A stretch of 53,450 bases of DNA from an uncultured Gammaproteobacteria bacterium (GTDB lineage: Bacteria > Pseudomonadota > Gammaproteobacteria > GCA-002705445 > GCA-002716945), in assembly GCA_902535975.1 (NCBI GenBank), contig CACAVP010000006.1:1-53450 (forward strand). Reading direction: 5' to 3'. Positions 9,227 to 17,884 of this stretch are shown in pieces. The stretch's first letter is position 1. Every line of letters starts with the position of its first letter. A model generated the notes under the pieces. That model was given only the letters and a program-made list of their open reading frames with translations. It did not search any database and was not told the origin of the DNA. A program made the position numbers and the translations under genes.

Positions 9227-9891
9227 AATCGTTCATAACAATTATACTTAGAGAAATGCACATTGTGCTAAATACCAGCTCTCGTGTTTTCATGCCGATT
9301 GTTTATCTTCTGTTAATTATAACTTTTTTCTCAATAAGCCTAGAAGGAACAACCATTGGCGGGTATGAAAATATCCTGCCTCAAATTATCTGGCTGTCTT
9401 GTCTTTTAGTTAGTCTTCTTAATATGGATTCTTTATTTAAAGAGGATTATGAAGACGGGACGCTTGATGGTATTGTTATAAATTCTGAGATACTCGAAAT
9501 AAGCTTACTAGCAAAAGTCGTAGCACATTGGATGTTTACAATAATTCCTTTGGTGATTGTTGCTTTTTCAACAAATTTACTTTTAACAGCTAAGCTTGAC
9601 GTATCTATAATCTTACTAATAAGCCTGATAATAGGTACGCTTACATTATCGCTAATAGGCTCAATAGCAGCCTCATTAACGCTCAGTCTTAGAGGTAATG
9701 GTTTGTTACTGTCTACTATTGTATTGCCACTTGACATCCCGATACTGATTTTTGGAACAAGTGCAATCTATAATGCGTCAATCGGTATGAACTATAATTC
9801 AGAAATGTTATTTCTTACGACATTACTAGTTTTATTTCTTATAATTGCACCATTTGCGGCATCGTTCGGTGTAAGGAATAGTCTAGATTGA
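9220..9891 (+). CDS. ccmB: haem exporter / cytochrome c maturation membrane protein CcmB
   Basis: CcmB is the membrane partner of CcmA. The 223-residue sequence begins ITIILREMHIVLNTSSRV and has six hydrophobic segments. LSCLLVSLLNMDSLFKEDYEDGTLD is the family's characteristic text after the second one, followed by GNGLLLSTIVLPLDIPILIFG. It overlaps ccmA by 7 bases. Its 3' end overlaps ccmC by 9 bases, but ccmC is on the opposite strand, so the usual ccmABC operon is broken here. No ccmD was found after ccmB. Confidence 0.93.
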   Translation: MLKSFITIILREMHIVLNTSSRVFMPIVYLLLIITFFSISLEGTTIGGYENILPQIIWLSCLLVSLLNMDSLFKEDYEDGTLDGIVINSEILEISLLAKVVAHWMFTIIPLVIVAFSTNLLLTAKLDVSIILLISLIIGTLTLSLIGSIAASLTLSLRGNGLLLSTIVLPLDIPILIFGTSAIYNASIGMNYNSEMLFLTTLLVLFLIIAPFAASFGVRNSLD

Positions 9892-10608
9892 TTTGACCCA
9901 AAGCTTATTCTTTTCATAGTCTAGTAAAATATTTTGTGAAGATTTCAACATAGCCCCAAAGAAAAATAATGTAAATCCCAAAGCAGTGATAATAAGTGGC
10001 GTTAACATTTCCCCAGCAATGCTCGGTGTACTCAACTTAATTACAGATGGGCCCTGATGGAGCGTGTTCCACCACTCGACAGAGAAATGTATGATTGGGA
10101 TATTTATAAAACCAATTATAGCTAAAATATTTACTGCGGAAGCAGCTTTCCTTTTATCCTCGAAAGAGCCATGTAAAAGTAATATCGAAAGATATAAAAA
10201 GAAGAGTATCAATTCTGATGTTAATCTTGCGTCCCATGCCCACCATGTACCCCACATTGGCTTTCCCCAAATAGCTCCAGTGAGAAGAGTAAACAAAGTA
10301 AAAAGCGCTCCGAGCTTACATGAAGCAAGTAAAATTACGTCATAGACTTTCACATGCCATATCAAAGATACAATCGCAGAGAAGAAAACAACAGAATAAG
10401 CGAATAGGGAAATCCATGCACTTGGGACATGCACATACATAATACGAAAAGCATCCCCCTGTTGATAGTCTGGCGGAGCTACAAAAAGCCCTTGATATAA
10501 ACCAAAGGAGATGAAAAATAGCGATAAGATAAGAAGCCATGGTATTATGGCGCTAGTAAATTTATAATACCCTTCAGGGGAAATCTTTGATAATAGACTT
10601 TTAAGCAT
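9883..10608 (-). CDS. ccmC: haem exporter / cytochrome c maturation protein CcmC
   Basis: CcmC delivers haem to the chaperone CcmE. The tryptophan-rich WWD motif is visible as WGKPMWGTWWAWDARLTSE, and haem-ligand histidines are expected in YVHVPSAW and TLHQGPSV. The 241 residues contain six membrane segments. The orientation is unusual: the gene runs toward ccmB and overlaps it by 9 bases at the 3' end, whereas in nearly all gammaproteobacteria ccmC follows ccmB on the same strand. It lies 149 bases downstream of cysQ and may be read from its own promoter. ccmD, ccmE, ccmF, ccmG and ccmH are not in the window. Confidence 0.95.
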   Translation of the reverse strand: MLKSLLSKISPEGYYKFTSAIIPWLLILSLFFISFGLYQGLFVAPPDYQQGDAFRIMYVHVPSAWISLFAYSVVFFSAIVSLIWHVKVYDVILLASCKLGALFTLFTLLTGAIWGKPMWGTWWAWDARLTSELILFFLYLSILLLHGSFEDKRKAASAVNILAIIGFINIPIIHFSVEWWNTLHQGPSVIKLSTPSIAGEMLTPLIITALGFTLFFFGAMLKSSQNILLDYEKNKLWVKSI

Positions 10609-10642
10609 AATTCACAAAAAATAATAACATACAATTGATTCT

Positions 10643-10786
10643 ATGACTGATAATAATAAATTGAAGGATTATGAAAAAAATATGACTACATGGTGTAAAA
10701 GCGTCCTAGGCAAATATAGGATCATGAAGAAGCTCAATAAAGATGCATATAAAAAATCTATCCGGTCAAAGAAAGACACTGACTAA
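10643..10786 (+). CDS. possible small lysine-rich protein (47 residues)
   Basis: This short open frame is on the strand opposite to its neighbours, in the otherwise empty gap between ccmC and cysQ, and overlaps the 3' end of cysQ by 29 bases. The product begins MTDNNKLKDYEKNMTTWC and is rich in lysine and other charged residues, with no signal peptide or membrane segment. No clear ribosome binding site precedes the ATG. I do not recognise the family. It may be a chance frame in AT-rich DNA; the gap must otherwise hold the ccmC promoter. Confidence 0.3.
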   Translation: MTDNNKLKDYEKNMTTWCKSVLGKYRIMKKLNKDAYKKSIRSKKDTD

Positions 10787-11555
10787 TGGTATCTTTGTAA
10801 TCACTTAAATTTCCATTAATAACAAAAAAAGGGCCATTTAGAAAATTATCCTCTGCACCGTAGGAAAATCTTTTTAAATTCTTATCTAAAAATAGGCCGC
10901 CAGACTCCTCAACAATGCACTGTCCAGCTGCAGTATCCCATTCATATGTCGGTCCAAGTCTTACTGAGAAGTGACCACTACCCTCAGCAATTTTTGAAAA
11001 TTTAATCGCACTAGACATAAACACTCTATCTGAAGTAGGGAAGTGATTACCTAATATGTCCAATATACTCTCTCTAACAGAAGTACTTAAAAATATACAA
11101 TCATTAATATTCATTTTAGAGGGTAACCTTATACTTCCCTTGTCCTCACGTATCAAGTATGATCCATTACCTTGTATTGCATAGTAGAATTCTCTCGTAC
11201 TGGGAATATAAATGATCCCAAAAACTGGATAATTATTTTCTATGTATGAGATGCAAATACAGAACTGGCTGCCTCCCTTAATATAATCTTTGGTCCCGTC
11301 AATAGGGTCAACTACCCAGTAAGAGTTGTCTCTTTTTGTGTTATCGATATTTTCTTCAGATATCACGATATCGTCAGGAAAATTAGATAATAAATACTCG
11401 ACAATAATGTCATTAGAAAGTAGATCAATGTTTGTGACGGGGGACTTATCAGATTTTGTCTTAATCTTTAAACTACTTTGATTTTCTAGTTGAATCTTCC
11501 CGATTCTCGAACAAAGGGCCACAAGATTTTGAATATGTTCGTCAAATTTATTCAT
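10758..11555 (-). CDS. cysQ: 3'(2'),5'-bisphosphate nucleotidase CysQ
   Basis: CysQ is a membrane-associated phosphatase of the inositol monophosphatase superfamily that removes 3'-phosphoadenosine 5'-phosphate, a by-product of sulfate assimilation. Metal-binding motifs are seen as VISEENID (glutamate), VDPIDGTKDYIKG (the DPIDGT box) and YEWDTAAGQCIVEESGG near the C-terminus. The length of 265 is normal. The start overlaps the nudE stop by 8 bases; nudE-cysQ pairing is common in gammaproteobacteria and supports the assignment over an IMP-specific phosphatase. Confidence 0.92.
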   Translation of the reverse strand: MNKFDEHIQNLVALCSRIGKIQLENQSSLKIKTKSDKSPVTNIDLLSNDIIVEYLLSNFPDDIVISEENIDNTKRDNSYWVVDPIDGTKDYIKGGSQFCICISYIENNYPVFGIIYIPSTREFYYAIQGNGSYLIREDKGSIRLPSKMNINDCIFLSTSVRESILDILGNHFPTSDRVFMSSAIKFSKIAEGSGHFSVRLGPTYEWDTAAGQCIVEESGGLFLDKNLKRFSYGAEDNFLNGPFFVINGNLSDYKDTISQCLSLTG

Positions 11556-12072
11556 AATTATTTTGTATATAATTCACTGCAGCATAAACTCTAGAATCAA
11601 TAATTTTATATTCTTCTAGAAGAGAATTTATATGCGGTATCTCTACTTTTATAATCTCTAGATCTTCTGGTTCGTCCCCGATCAGTGATGATGGTTCTAA
11701 ACTCTCTGCAAGCATCATGTAAGTAATATGATCAATATAACCGGGAGCAAGATATAGTTTTTTTATGAAATTTATCTTGCCAGACTTAAATCCAGCTTCT
11801 TCTTGTAATTCCCTGTCAGCTGCTTCATACATTGTTTCATTAGAATCTATTTTTCCTTTCGGAAGAGTTAACATGTAATCATCTACTGCAGCTGCATACT
11901 CCTTTATAAATATTATATTATTCTTAAGAACAGGAATAATTAATACGGCACCCTGCCCAGTCCCTGAAATAATCTCGTAATTTAAAACCTCATTTGAGAA
12001 TTCTATTTTTGCCTCATTGATATTAAATAATCTACTTTTGAAGAGTGGTGATTTTTTCAGAATTTTTGGCAT
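11548..12072 (-). CDS. nudE: ADP compounds hydrolase NudE (Nudix family)
   Basis: NudE hydrolyses ADP-ribose, NADH, Ap3A and similar adenosine diphosphates. A perfect Nudix box is present: a glycine of GKIDSNE, six residues before its glutamate, followed after seven residues by RELQEEAGF. The text around it, LTLPKGKID and YLAPGYIDH, fits NudE. I prefer the ATG at 12072 (174 residues), since the ten upstream residues of the longer frame are not conserved. It is divergent from the YrfG-like gene with 32 bases between starts; in E. coli nudE and yrfG are also neighbours. A TATTAT box ends 8 bases before the start codon. Confidence 0.9.
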   Translation of the reverse strand: MPKILKKSPLFKSRLFNINEAKIEFSNEVLNYEIISGTGQGAVLIIPVLKNNIIFIKEYAAAVDDYMLTLPKGKIDSNETMYEAADRELQEEAGFKSGKINFIKKLYLAPGYIDHITYMMLAESLEPSSLIGDEPEDLEIIKVEIPHINSLLEEYKIIDSRVYAAVNYIQNNYE

Positions 12073-12104
12073 GTTGTAAAATAATAAGAGTTGATGATAC
12101 ATTA

Positions 12105-12758
12105 ATGGTTATGATATTTAAAGATACAGAATGCTTATTATTCGATATGGATGGTGTTATTTTAGATAATACTTATGATAATAATTTTTGGCAAAACCAG
12201 ATTCCTAGTGTTTTAGCTAAAAAAAGACAAATATCCTTTGAAGACGCCAAAAGGCTTGCGATACAAATATTTAATTATAAAAAAAATTCTAAAGATTGGT
12301 ACGACTTAGATTATTGGTCAAATATGCTTGATATTGACATAGAAAAACAAAAAAAAGCAAAAGAAAGTTATGAAAAAATAAGACTCTACGAGGGATCAAT
12401 CTCTTGCTTAGAAAAATTGAAAGGTAAAATGAAGATGATTCTAATTACTAATGCACATAGGAAAACATTAAACATAAAATTACAGAAATATGACTTATCT
12501 CCATATTTTGACGAAATGGTTTGTGCACACGAGCTGTATTACGTGAAAGAGGATGTACAACTTTGGTATATGCTACGATCTAGATACAGGATTGATTTCG
12601 AAAAAACTGTACTCATAGAGGATACCATAAAAAATATTTATATGGGCTTATCAGCAGGGATATCCAAGGCGATTTACTTAGGAAATGAAAAGTATGCATC
12701 ATCAAATAAAATCCTCAGCATGTCATCAATCAACGATGTTCCCTCTGCATTCAATTAA
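12105..12758 (+). CDS. yrfG: HAD-superfamily hydrolase, YrfG-like purine nucleotidase
   Basis: This haloacid dehalogenase fold phosphatase has 217 residues. Motif I is LLFDMDGVILDNTYD with both catalytic aspartates, motif II is LITNAHR, and motif IV is VLIEDTIKNI. The cap region WQNQIPSVLAKKR and the SKDWYDLDYWS stretch resemble E. coli YrfG, which dephosphorylates GMP and IMP; substrate assignment is by similarity and by the neighbouring nudE. I start at ATG 12105, because the 20 codons upstream overlap nudE and are not conserved. The 3' end overlaps the convergent ubiC by 33 bases. Confidence 0.85.
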   Translation: MVMIFKDTECLLFDMDGVILDNTYDNNFWQNQIPSVLAKKRQISFEDAKRLAIQIFNYKKNSKDWYDLDYWSNMLDIDIEKQKKAKESYEKIRLYEGSISCLEKLKGKMKMILITNAHRKTLNIKLQKYDLSPYFDEMVCAHELYYVKEDVQLWYMLRSRYRIDFEKTVLIEDTIKNIYMGLSAGISKAIYLGNEKYASSNKILSMSSINDVPSAFN

Positions 12759-13229
12759 TCTTAAATCCGGATAATTATTCTTTTTTGGGAAAATTTCTTC
12801 TACTTTGATCCTCAAACTTCTTCTCTCAAAAAAAGTCAAACGGGTCACATGATCAGCGAATATTTTATATTCAATTGACTTTTTTTTAAACTTTGGTTTT
12901 TTAAATAAAAGTGAAGCCAGCGATCTATCCTTGAGAAATTTAATAGCGATTAGTCGCCCTCTAATGCTGGTTACTGGAGTATATGATGTTGCCAGTATAG
13001 GCTTTTCAAGCTTACCTTGGAGCTGAACTTTTCTTACTAGAGAGTACCTCTTTGAAGTATGTATACATTCTTTCGTAAGGTGCATCTTAGAAGATATAAC
13101 TCTTATGGAGCGTTTCATTGCAAGCCTTTTTGTTAATGACGAGTTATCTATCAACAATTTTTTTAGGTTGTTTGGCAAGCCTTCGAGTGAGCTCTCCCTC
13201 AACCATTTTTTCCTATAGTTGTACTTCAT
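12726..13229 (-). CDS. ubiC: chorismate pyruvate-lyase UbiC
   Basis: UbiC removes pyruvate from chorismate to give 4-hydroxybenzoate, the first committed step of ubiquinone synthesis. The sequence is divergent but carries the family pattern: LLIDNSSLTKRL near residue 30, SLVRKVQLQG with the expected arginine, SYTPVTSIRGRL, RSLASLLFKKP and the C-terminal ERRSLRIKVEEIFP with a conserved glutamate. The length (167) matches the family. The start is ATG 13229, overlapping the end of recG by 17 bases. ubiA, often next to ubiC, is not in the window. The 3' end overlaps the convergent YrfG-like gene. Confidence 0.87.
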   Translation of the reverse strand: MKYNYRKKWLRESSLEGLPNNLKKLLIDNSSLTKRLAMKRSIRVISSKMHLTKECIHTSKRYSLVRKVQLQGKLEKPILATSYTPVTSIRGRLIAIKFLKDRSLASLLFKKPKFKKKSIEYKIFADHVTRLTFFERRSLRIKVEEIFPKKNNYPDLRLIECRGNIVD

Positions 13230-15264
13230 CAATTTTTTTTATGTTCCATCTTTTTTTAAGCTCTTTGATTTTTGCAGATGGGAGATTATATGTAAAACTC
13301 TTTATCTCATGAATATTATTCATGATGTCATTTATATTTGTAACTCTATAATTATCAGGTAAACCAGATTGTTTTGTCCCAAGATATGTACCAGCCCCTC
13401 TCGTGTTTAAGTCATGCTCTGCTACATCAAATCCAGAAGTATTTATTTCTAAAAATTTTAATTTCTCAACTGTTTCATCTTTAGCGTCATCAGTATGGAT
13501 AAAATAACAATATCCTTGATCTTTACCTCTTCCGACTCTTCCCCTCAATTGATGGAGCTGTGATATACCGAACATCTCAGAATTCTCTACTACGAGACAG
13601 TTTGCATTTTGGCAATCTATACCTACCTCTATTACACTTGTTGCTACGAGTATTTTTATGTTACCTCTTTGGAATTCGTTGATTATCCTAATTTTCTCAT
13701 CAGAGGATATTTTTCCATGTAGTACAGCAGTTCTATATTTTGGGAATTGGTTTTTTATTATTTCTGAGAACATTTTTACAGACTGAAGAGTATCATCAGT
13801 AGTATCTTCAACTCTTGTGCAAACCCAATATGTTTGAACGCCTTTATCTAAATGATCTTGTACAAGCTCATAAACTTTTTGTCTCTTGTGGTCACTATAT
13901 ACGGCAGACTTTGTCTTTTTTTGCGAGGAGGGCTTATCAGGTATTTTTATATAGTTCATATTCTCATATAGAACTAATGCTAAAGTTCTTGGGATAGGTG
14001 TAGCCGACATATAAATTAAATGCGGTTGATAAGCATAACTTGATGTGATTTGCTCTCTCTGTTTTACGCCAAATTTGTGTTGCTCATCAATTACAACAAG
14101 AGCTAAATTTTTAAAATCATAGTCATCATATAAAAGTGCATGTGTTGCAACAAGTATAGATATTTCACCATTTTTTAGTTCTAGTTTGATATCTCTCTTT
14201 CTTGAACTACTGTCCTTGCCGCTCAGCATCACAACTCTACCGATACCACTAAATAGAGATGTAAATGTTTTAAAATGCTGATTGCACAGAACTTCCGTTG
14301 GCACTAAGACTAAACACTGGTACCCATTTCTTACAACATTCAAACATGCTATAACAGCAACTATTGTTTTGCCGCAACCAACATCTCCCTGTATTAATAC
14401 TCTTGAAGGCTGAGTAGACTGCAAAGAATCAAAGACTCTATCTAAAGCATTTCTTTGTCCGTCTGTAAGTATGAAGGGCAGTCTCTCTATAAAGTTTTCT
14501 GTAAATTTAGATTCTATAGCAATACCGAATGATTGTTTCTTGTCATACTTTAATAAACTTTCAAGAAATTCATGTTTATATAAATAGACTTCTTCGAAAA
14601 TAAGTCTTTTTTTTGCTTGTTGATATTCTTCAAATGCATCATCATAGCTTCCTGCAGGGAAATGAAGTTTCTTGAATGCCTTAAGTATAGACATACAACT
14701 AAATTTTTCATTGAAGTAATCATCGAGTGCAGAAATCTTGTAATTATTTGAAAGTATCTTGAAAGCCTGAACTATTAGTTTTCGTATCTTTTGTTGAGAG
14801 ATAACTCCCCTAAGAGAATATGTTGGAATGATAGACTGTAAAGGCTTATTATCCACGAAAGTTTCTATTTCTGGATGGATGAATTCAATGCTATCTTTAT
14901 TTTTTTTTACTTTACCATCGACCCTTACATTAATCCCGGGTTGAAGATTCATAAATATAATAATTTTGTGAATGAACCTAACTGTAAAAGTTCCTATTTT
15001 TCCTCTTATAGTAATTATATAGTTGGGCTTAAAGCCTTTGGTTCTTATTGCTTTAATAATCTCACCTGATACAACAACACGGTCGCCATGATTTATGCTC
15101 TCTAAAGATAAAGCTTCCGATTTGTTACACAACTCTTTTGGCACATTAGAGAGTAAATCGAATATTGAGTTTATACCAATGTGTCTAAGTAACGAAAGCG
15201 TTTTGGGGCCTACACCATTTAAAGAGCCCACACTTATTGAGAGATCATCGGGCTTTTTGTGCAT
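13213..15264 (-). CDS. recG: ATP-dependent DNA helicase RecG
   Basis: RecG is a superfamily 2 helicase that reverses stalled forks and processes recombination intermediates. The order of domains is normal: the N-terminal wedge with an OB-fold (about 50-160), then Walker A IQGDVGCGKTIVA near residue 295, the DEQH box LVVIDEQHKFGVKQR, LIYMSATPIPRTLA, and the C-terminal motifs ATSVIEVGIDCQNA and QLHQLRGRVGRG, ending with the TRG-like region NTRGAGTYLGTKQSG. The length of 683 is close to the E. coli protein. It begins 3 bases after ridA stops, so the block from lptM to ubiC probably forms one long transcript. Confidence 0.97.
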   Translation of the reverse strand: MHKKPDDLSISVGSLNGVGPKTLSLLRHIGINSIFDLLSNVPKELCNKSEALSLESINHGDRVVVSGEIIKAIRTKGFKPNYIITIRGKIGTFTVRFIHKIIIFMNLQPGINVRVDGKVKKNKDSIEFIHPEIETFVDNKPLQSIIPTYSLRGVISQQKIRKLIVQAFKILSNNYKISALDDYFNEKFSCMSILKAFKKLHFPAGSYDDAFEEYQQAKKRLIFEEVYLYKHEFLESLLKYDKKQSFGIAIESKFTENFIERLPFILTDGQRNALDRVFDSLQSTQPSRVLIQGDVGCGKTIVAVIACLNVVRNGYQCLVLVPTEVLCNQHFKTFTSLFSGIGRVVMLSGKDSSSRKRDIKLELKNGEISILVATHALLYDDYDFKNLALVVIDEQHKFGVKQREQITSSYAYQPHLIYMSATPIPRTLALVLYENMNYIKIPDKPSSQKKTKSAVYSDHKRQKVYELVQDHLDKGVQTYWVCTRVEDTTDDTLQSVKMFSEIIKNQFPKYRTAVLHGKISSDEKIRIINEFQRGNIKILVATSVIEVGIDCQNANCLVVENSEMFGISQLHQLRGRVGRGKDQGYCYFIHTDDAKDETVEKLKFLEINTSGFDVAEHDLNTRGAGTYLGTKQSGLPDNYRVTNINDIMNNIHEIKSFTYNLPSAKIKELKKRWNIKKIDEVQL

Positions 15265-15267
15265 GAT

Positions 15268-15651
15268 TTATTCTTTGAAGATAACTGCGTCGATTTCAAC
15301 TTCGACATCTTTTGGCAATCTGCTTACCTCAACAGCTGCTCGTGATGGATATGGTTTGGACAAATACTTTTCCATTACGTTATTAACAGATGAAAAGTTT
15401 TCAAGATTTTTAAGGTAAACCGTTAGCTTAACGCAATCATTTATGCTTGCTCCTGAGGAATCTGCGATATTACTCAGGCTTTGCATTATGACTTCTACCT
15501 GCTCTTCAAAGGAACCTTGCACAACAGTCATGTCTTTGTAATCCAAGGGGATTTGTCCGGAGACAAATATAAAGTTGCCTACAATTACAGCCTGGGAATA
15601 CGTGCCTATAGCTGATGGCGCCTTTTCACATACTACTTCTTTTTTGCTCAT
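15268..15651 (-). CDS. ridA: RidA family reactive intermediate (enamine/imine) deaminase
   Basis: RidA hydrolyses reactive 2-aminoacrylate and related enamines released by PLP enzymes such as threonine dehydratase. The 127-residue protein has the full signature: APSAIGTYSQAV near the N-terminus, FVSGQIPLD, the central SLSNIADSSGASINDCVKLTVYL, and YPSRAAVEVSRLP with the arginine that binds the substrate carboxylate, then VEIDAVI. A good ribosome binding site (AAGGAG) precedes the ATG. It lies 3 bases upstream of recG and overlaps the DUF971 gene by 4 bases. Confidence 0.94.
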   Translation of the reverse strand: MSKKEVVCEKAPSAIGTYSQAVIVGNFIFVSGQIPLDYKDMTVVQGSFEEQVEVIMQSLSNIADSSGASINDCVKLTVYLKNLENFSSVNNVMEKYLSKPYPSRAAVEVSRLPKDVEVEIDAVIFKE

Positions 15652-16004
15652 GGCTTTCTCCTTGTGTGACCAGCCTCTTTTAATCTCTCTAAATAATTGT
15701 GCCAGTTGTCTTTATAATTCTTACACAAGTTATAGAGATGTTCCCATGAATATAGACCAGTATCATGTCCGTCATCAAATATAATTCTCACGGCATAGTT
15801 GCCTACTGGCTCTAATTTATCTATAGCGACGTCTTCTTTGTTAATTTGAAGTTTTTCTTGTCCAGGCCCATGCCCTTTTACCTCAGCGGATGGCGAAAAA
15901 CATCTGAGGTATTCTGAAGTTATATCACTGCTATAACCATCCTCAAACGTAATAGATAGGGTGTTAGTTTTCTTTATGTATCTTAGTTCTGTTGGTTTAA
16001 TCAT
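15648..16004 (-). CDS. DUF971 (gamma-butyrobetaine hydroxylase-like N-terminal domain) protein
   Basis: This is a 118-residue protein that consists only of the DUF971 domain, which otherwise forms the N-terminus of gamma-butyrobetaine hydroxylases. Visible text includes [56 protein letters not shown] and a C-terminal [12 protein letters not shown]. The domain often binds Zn or Fe-S; a CxxC set is not evident here. Position after hslU is conserved in many gammaproteobacteria, but the function of the stand-alone form is unknown. Its ATG overlaps the hslU TGA (ATGA). Confidence 0.85.
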   Translation of the reverse strand: MIKPTELRYIKKTNTLSITFEDGYSSDITSEYLRCFSPSAEVKGHGPGQEKLQINKEDVAIDKLEPVGNYAVRIIFDDGHDTGLYSWEHLYNLCKNYKDNWHNYLERLKEAGHTRRKP

Positions 16005-17341
16005 AATATATACCTGCTTAGATCTTCGTTTTCGGTAAGCTCATTTAGATACTTATTTACGTAGTCTTCATCAATTGTAATTTTACTCTCTTTCATATCG
16101 CTTGCATCAAAGGATAAATTCTCTAACAAGCGTTCCATAATGGTGTGTAGTCTTCTAGCACCTATGTTTTCAGTTTTTTCATTAACAGTCCATGCGATTG
16201 TAGATAATCTGCTTATAGCACTTTGATCAAAAATAACTTCAACTCCCTCAGTCTTCATAAGTGAAGTATATTGTTGTGTGAGTGAATAATCAGGTTCAAC
16301 GAGGATTGACTTAAAATCGTCAACCGATAATGCATTCAGCTCAACTCTAATTGGTAACCGTCCTTGCAACTCTGGTATTAGGTCCGAAGGTTTTGACAGA
16401 TGGAATGCACCAGATGCAATAAATAATATATGGTCTGTCTTTATAGGACCATGTTTGGTGTTAACTGTTGATCCCTCGACTAATGGTAAAAGATCTCTCT
16501 GAACTCCCTCTCTGGAAACATCTGCACCTCCGGCATTTGATCTAGAGGCAACTTTATCAATCTCATCAATGAATACTATGCCATTTTGTTCAACTTGCCT
16601 TATTGCATCTTGTTTTAAATCATTCTCATTGACAAGCTTTCTTGCCTCTTGTTCAGCTAATACAGACAGGGCATCTCTAATTTTCATTTTCTGTGACTTG
16701 GTTTTATTGCTGGAGAGGTTTTTGAACATACCTTGTAGCTGATCTGTCATCTCTTCCATACCAGGAGGTGACATTACTTCAAATGCTGGCATTGATGCAC
16801 TCACATCGATCTCGATCTCTTTATCATCGAGTTTACCTTCACGTAGATCCTTGCGTAAAGACTGTCGGGTTTCACTATTGTTTGTATTGTCTGCTGTATC
16901 TAAGCCCTGGACTAGTTCATTTTCACGAGATGGAAGCAGTTTGTCCAGAATTAGCTCCTCAGCTATCTCTTCTGATCTGTGTTTGACTTTTGACATAGCT
17001 TTAGTCTTGACTTGGGTAATTCCGATCTCAGTTAAATCTCTGATAATTGAATCAACTTCTTTACCAACATAGCCAACTTCAGTAAATTTTGTTGCCTCTA
17101 CCTTAATAAAAGGCGCTTGTGCGAGTTTCGCGAGTCTGCGGGCAATCTCAGTCTTACCGACTCCAGTGGGGCCTATCATAAGGATATTTTTTGGTGTTAT
17201 CTCGTTACTAATTTTTTCTGGAAGCTGTAATCTTCTCCATCTATTTCTCAAAGCAATAGCCACAGCTCTTTTAGCATCAGCCTGGCCAATGATATGTTTA
17301 TCAAGCTCTTGTACCACTTCTCTTGGTGTCATCTCAGACAT
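16001..17341 (-). CDS. hslU: ATP-dependent protease ATPase subunit HslU (ClpY)
   Basis: HslU is the AAA+ unfoldase that feeds substrates into HslV. It shows Walker [16 protein letters not shown] near residue 60, the pore loop [19 protein letters not shown], the inserted I-domain (about 110-240), Walker [13 protein letters not shown] and sensor 2 [16 protein letters not shown]. It ends with SRYIL, whose C-terminal residues insert between HslV subunits. The length of 446 is standard. It overlaps hslV by 8 bases. Confidence 0.98.
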   Translation of the reverse strand: MSEMTPREVVQELDKHIIGQADAKRAVAIALRNRWRRLQLPEKISNEITPKNILMIGPTGVGKTEIARRLAKLAQAPFIKVEATKFTEVGYVGKEVDSIIRDLTEIGITQVKTKAMSKVKHRSEEIAEELILDKLLPSRENELVQGLDTADNTNNSETRQSLRKDLREGKLDDKEIEIDVSASMPAFEVMSPPGMEEMTDQLQGMFKNLSSNKTKSQKMKIRDALSVLAEQEARKLVNENDLKQDAIRQVEQNGIVFIDEIDKVASRSNAGGADVSREGVQRDLLPLVEGSTVNTKHGPIKTDHILFIASGAFHLSKPSDLIPELQGRLPIRVELNALSVDDFKSILVEPDYSLTQQYTSLMKTEGVEVIFDQSAISRLSTIAWTVNEKTENIGARRLHTIMERLLENLSFDASDMKESKITIDEDYVNKYLNELTENEDLSRYIL

Positions 17342-17882
17342 TTATCTTCTCGATTGTAAGATTTGAATTTGTGTAAATACAAATATCAGATGCAATGGTC
17401 AAAGATTTTTTAACAATCTCTTCTGCTGATAATTCAGTATTGTCATACAACGCCTTTGCGGCAGATTGTGCAAAAGAACCGCCGGATCCTATAGCGATTA
17501 TAGAATCTTGGGGCTCAATAACATCTCCATTACCAGATATAAGCAGTGATACCTCTTTATCAGCAACAATCAGTAATGCCTCGAGGTTGCGAAGAATCTT
17601 ATCTGTCCGCCAATCCTTCGCAAGTTCAACAGCTGATCTAGTTAGATGGCCACTGTACTTTTCAAGTTTGCCCTCAAATTTTTCAAAAAGTGTGAAAGCA
17701 TCTGCTGTAGCACCTGCAAAACCAGCAATAACATTATCCTTGTAGAGTCGTCGCACTTTTTTTGCATTATTTTTCATTACTGTATTTCCTAGTGTAACTT
17801 GACCATCGCCACCAACTACTACTTCTTCACCTCTTCGTACTCCAACTATTGTTGTGCCATGAAATTTGTCGTTATTATTCAT
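17334..17882 (-). CDS. hslV: ATP-dependent protease peptidase subunit HslV (ClpQ)
   Basis: HslV is the threonine protease of the bacterial proteasome-like HslUV complex. The precursor starts [18 protein letters not shown]. By analogy with the family, cleavage after HG exposes Thr10 as the catalytic residue. [15 protein letters not shown] and [15 protein letters not shown] contain the remaining conserved active-site residues, and [16 protein letters not shown] follows near residue 130. The length of 182 is normal. The gene sits 2 bases after xerC and just before hslU. Confidence 0.97.
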   Translation of the reverse strand: MNNNDKFHGTTIVGVRRGEEVVVGGDGQVTLGNTVMKNNAKKVRRLYKDNVIAGFAGATADAFTLFEKFEGKLEKYSGHLTRSAVELAKDWRTDKILRNLEALLIVADKEVSLLISGNGDVIEPQDSIIAIGSGGSFAQSAAKALYDNTELSAEEIVKKSLTIASDICIYTNSNLTIEKINV

Positions 17883-17884
17883 AT

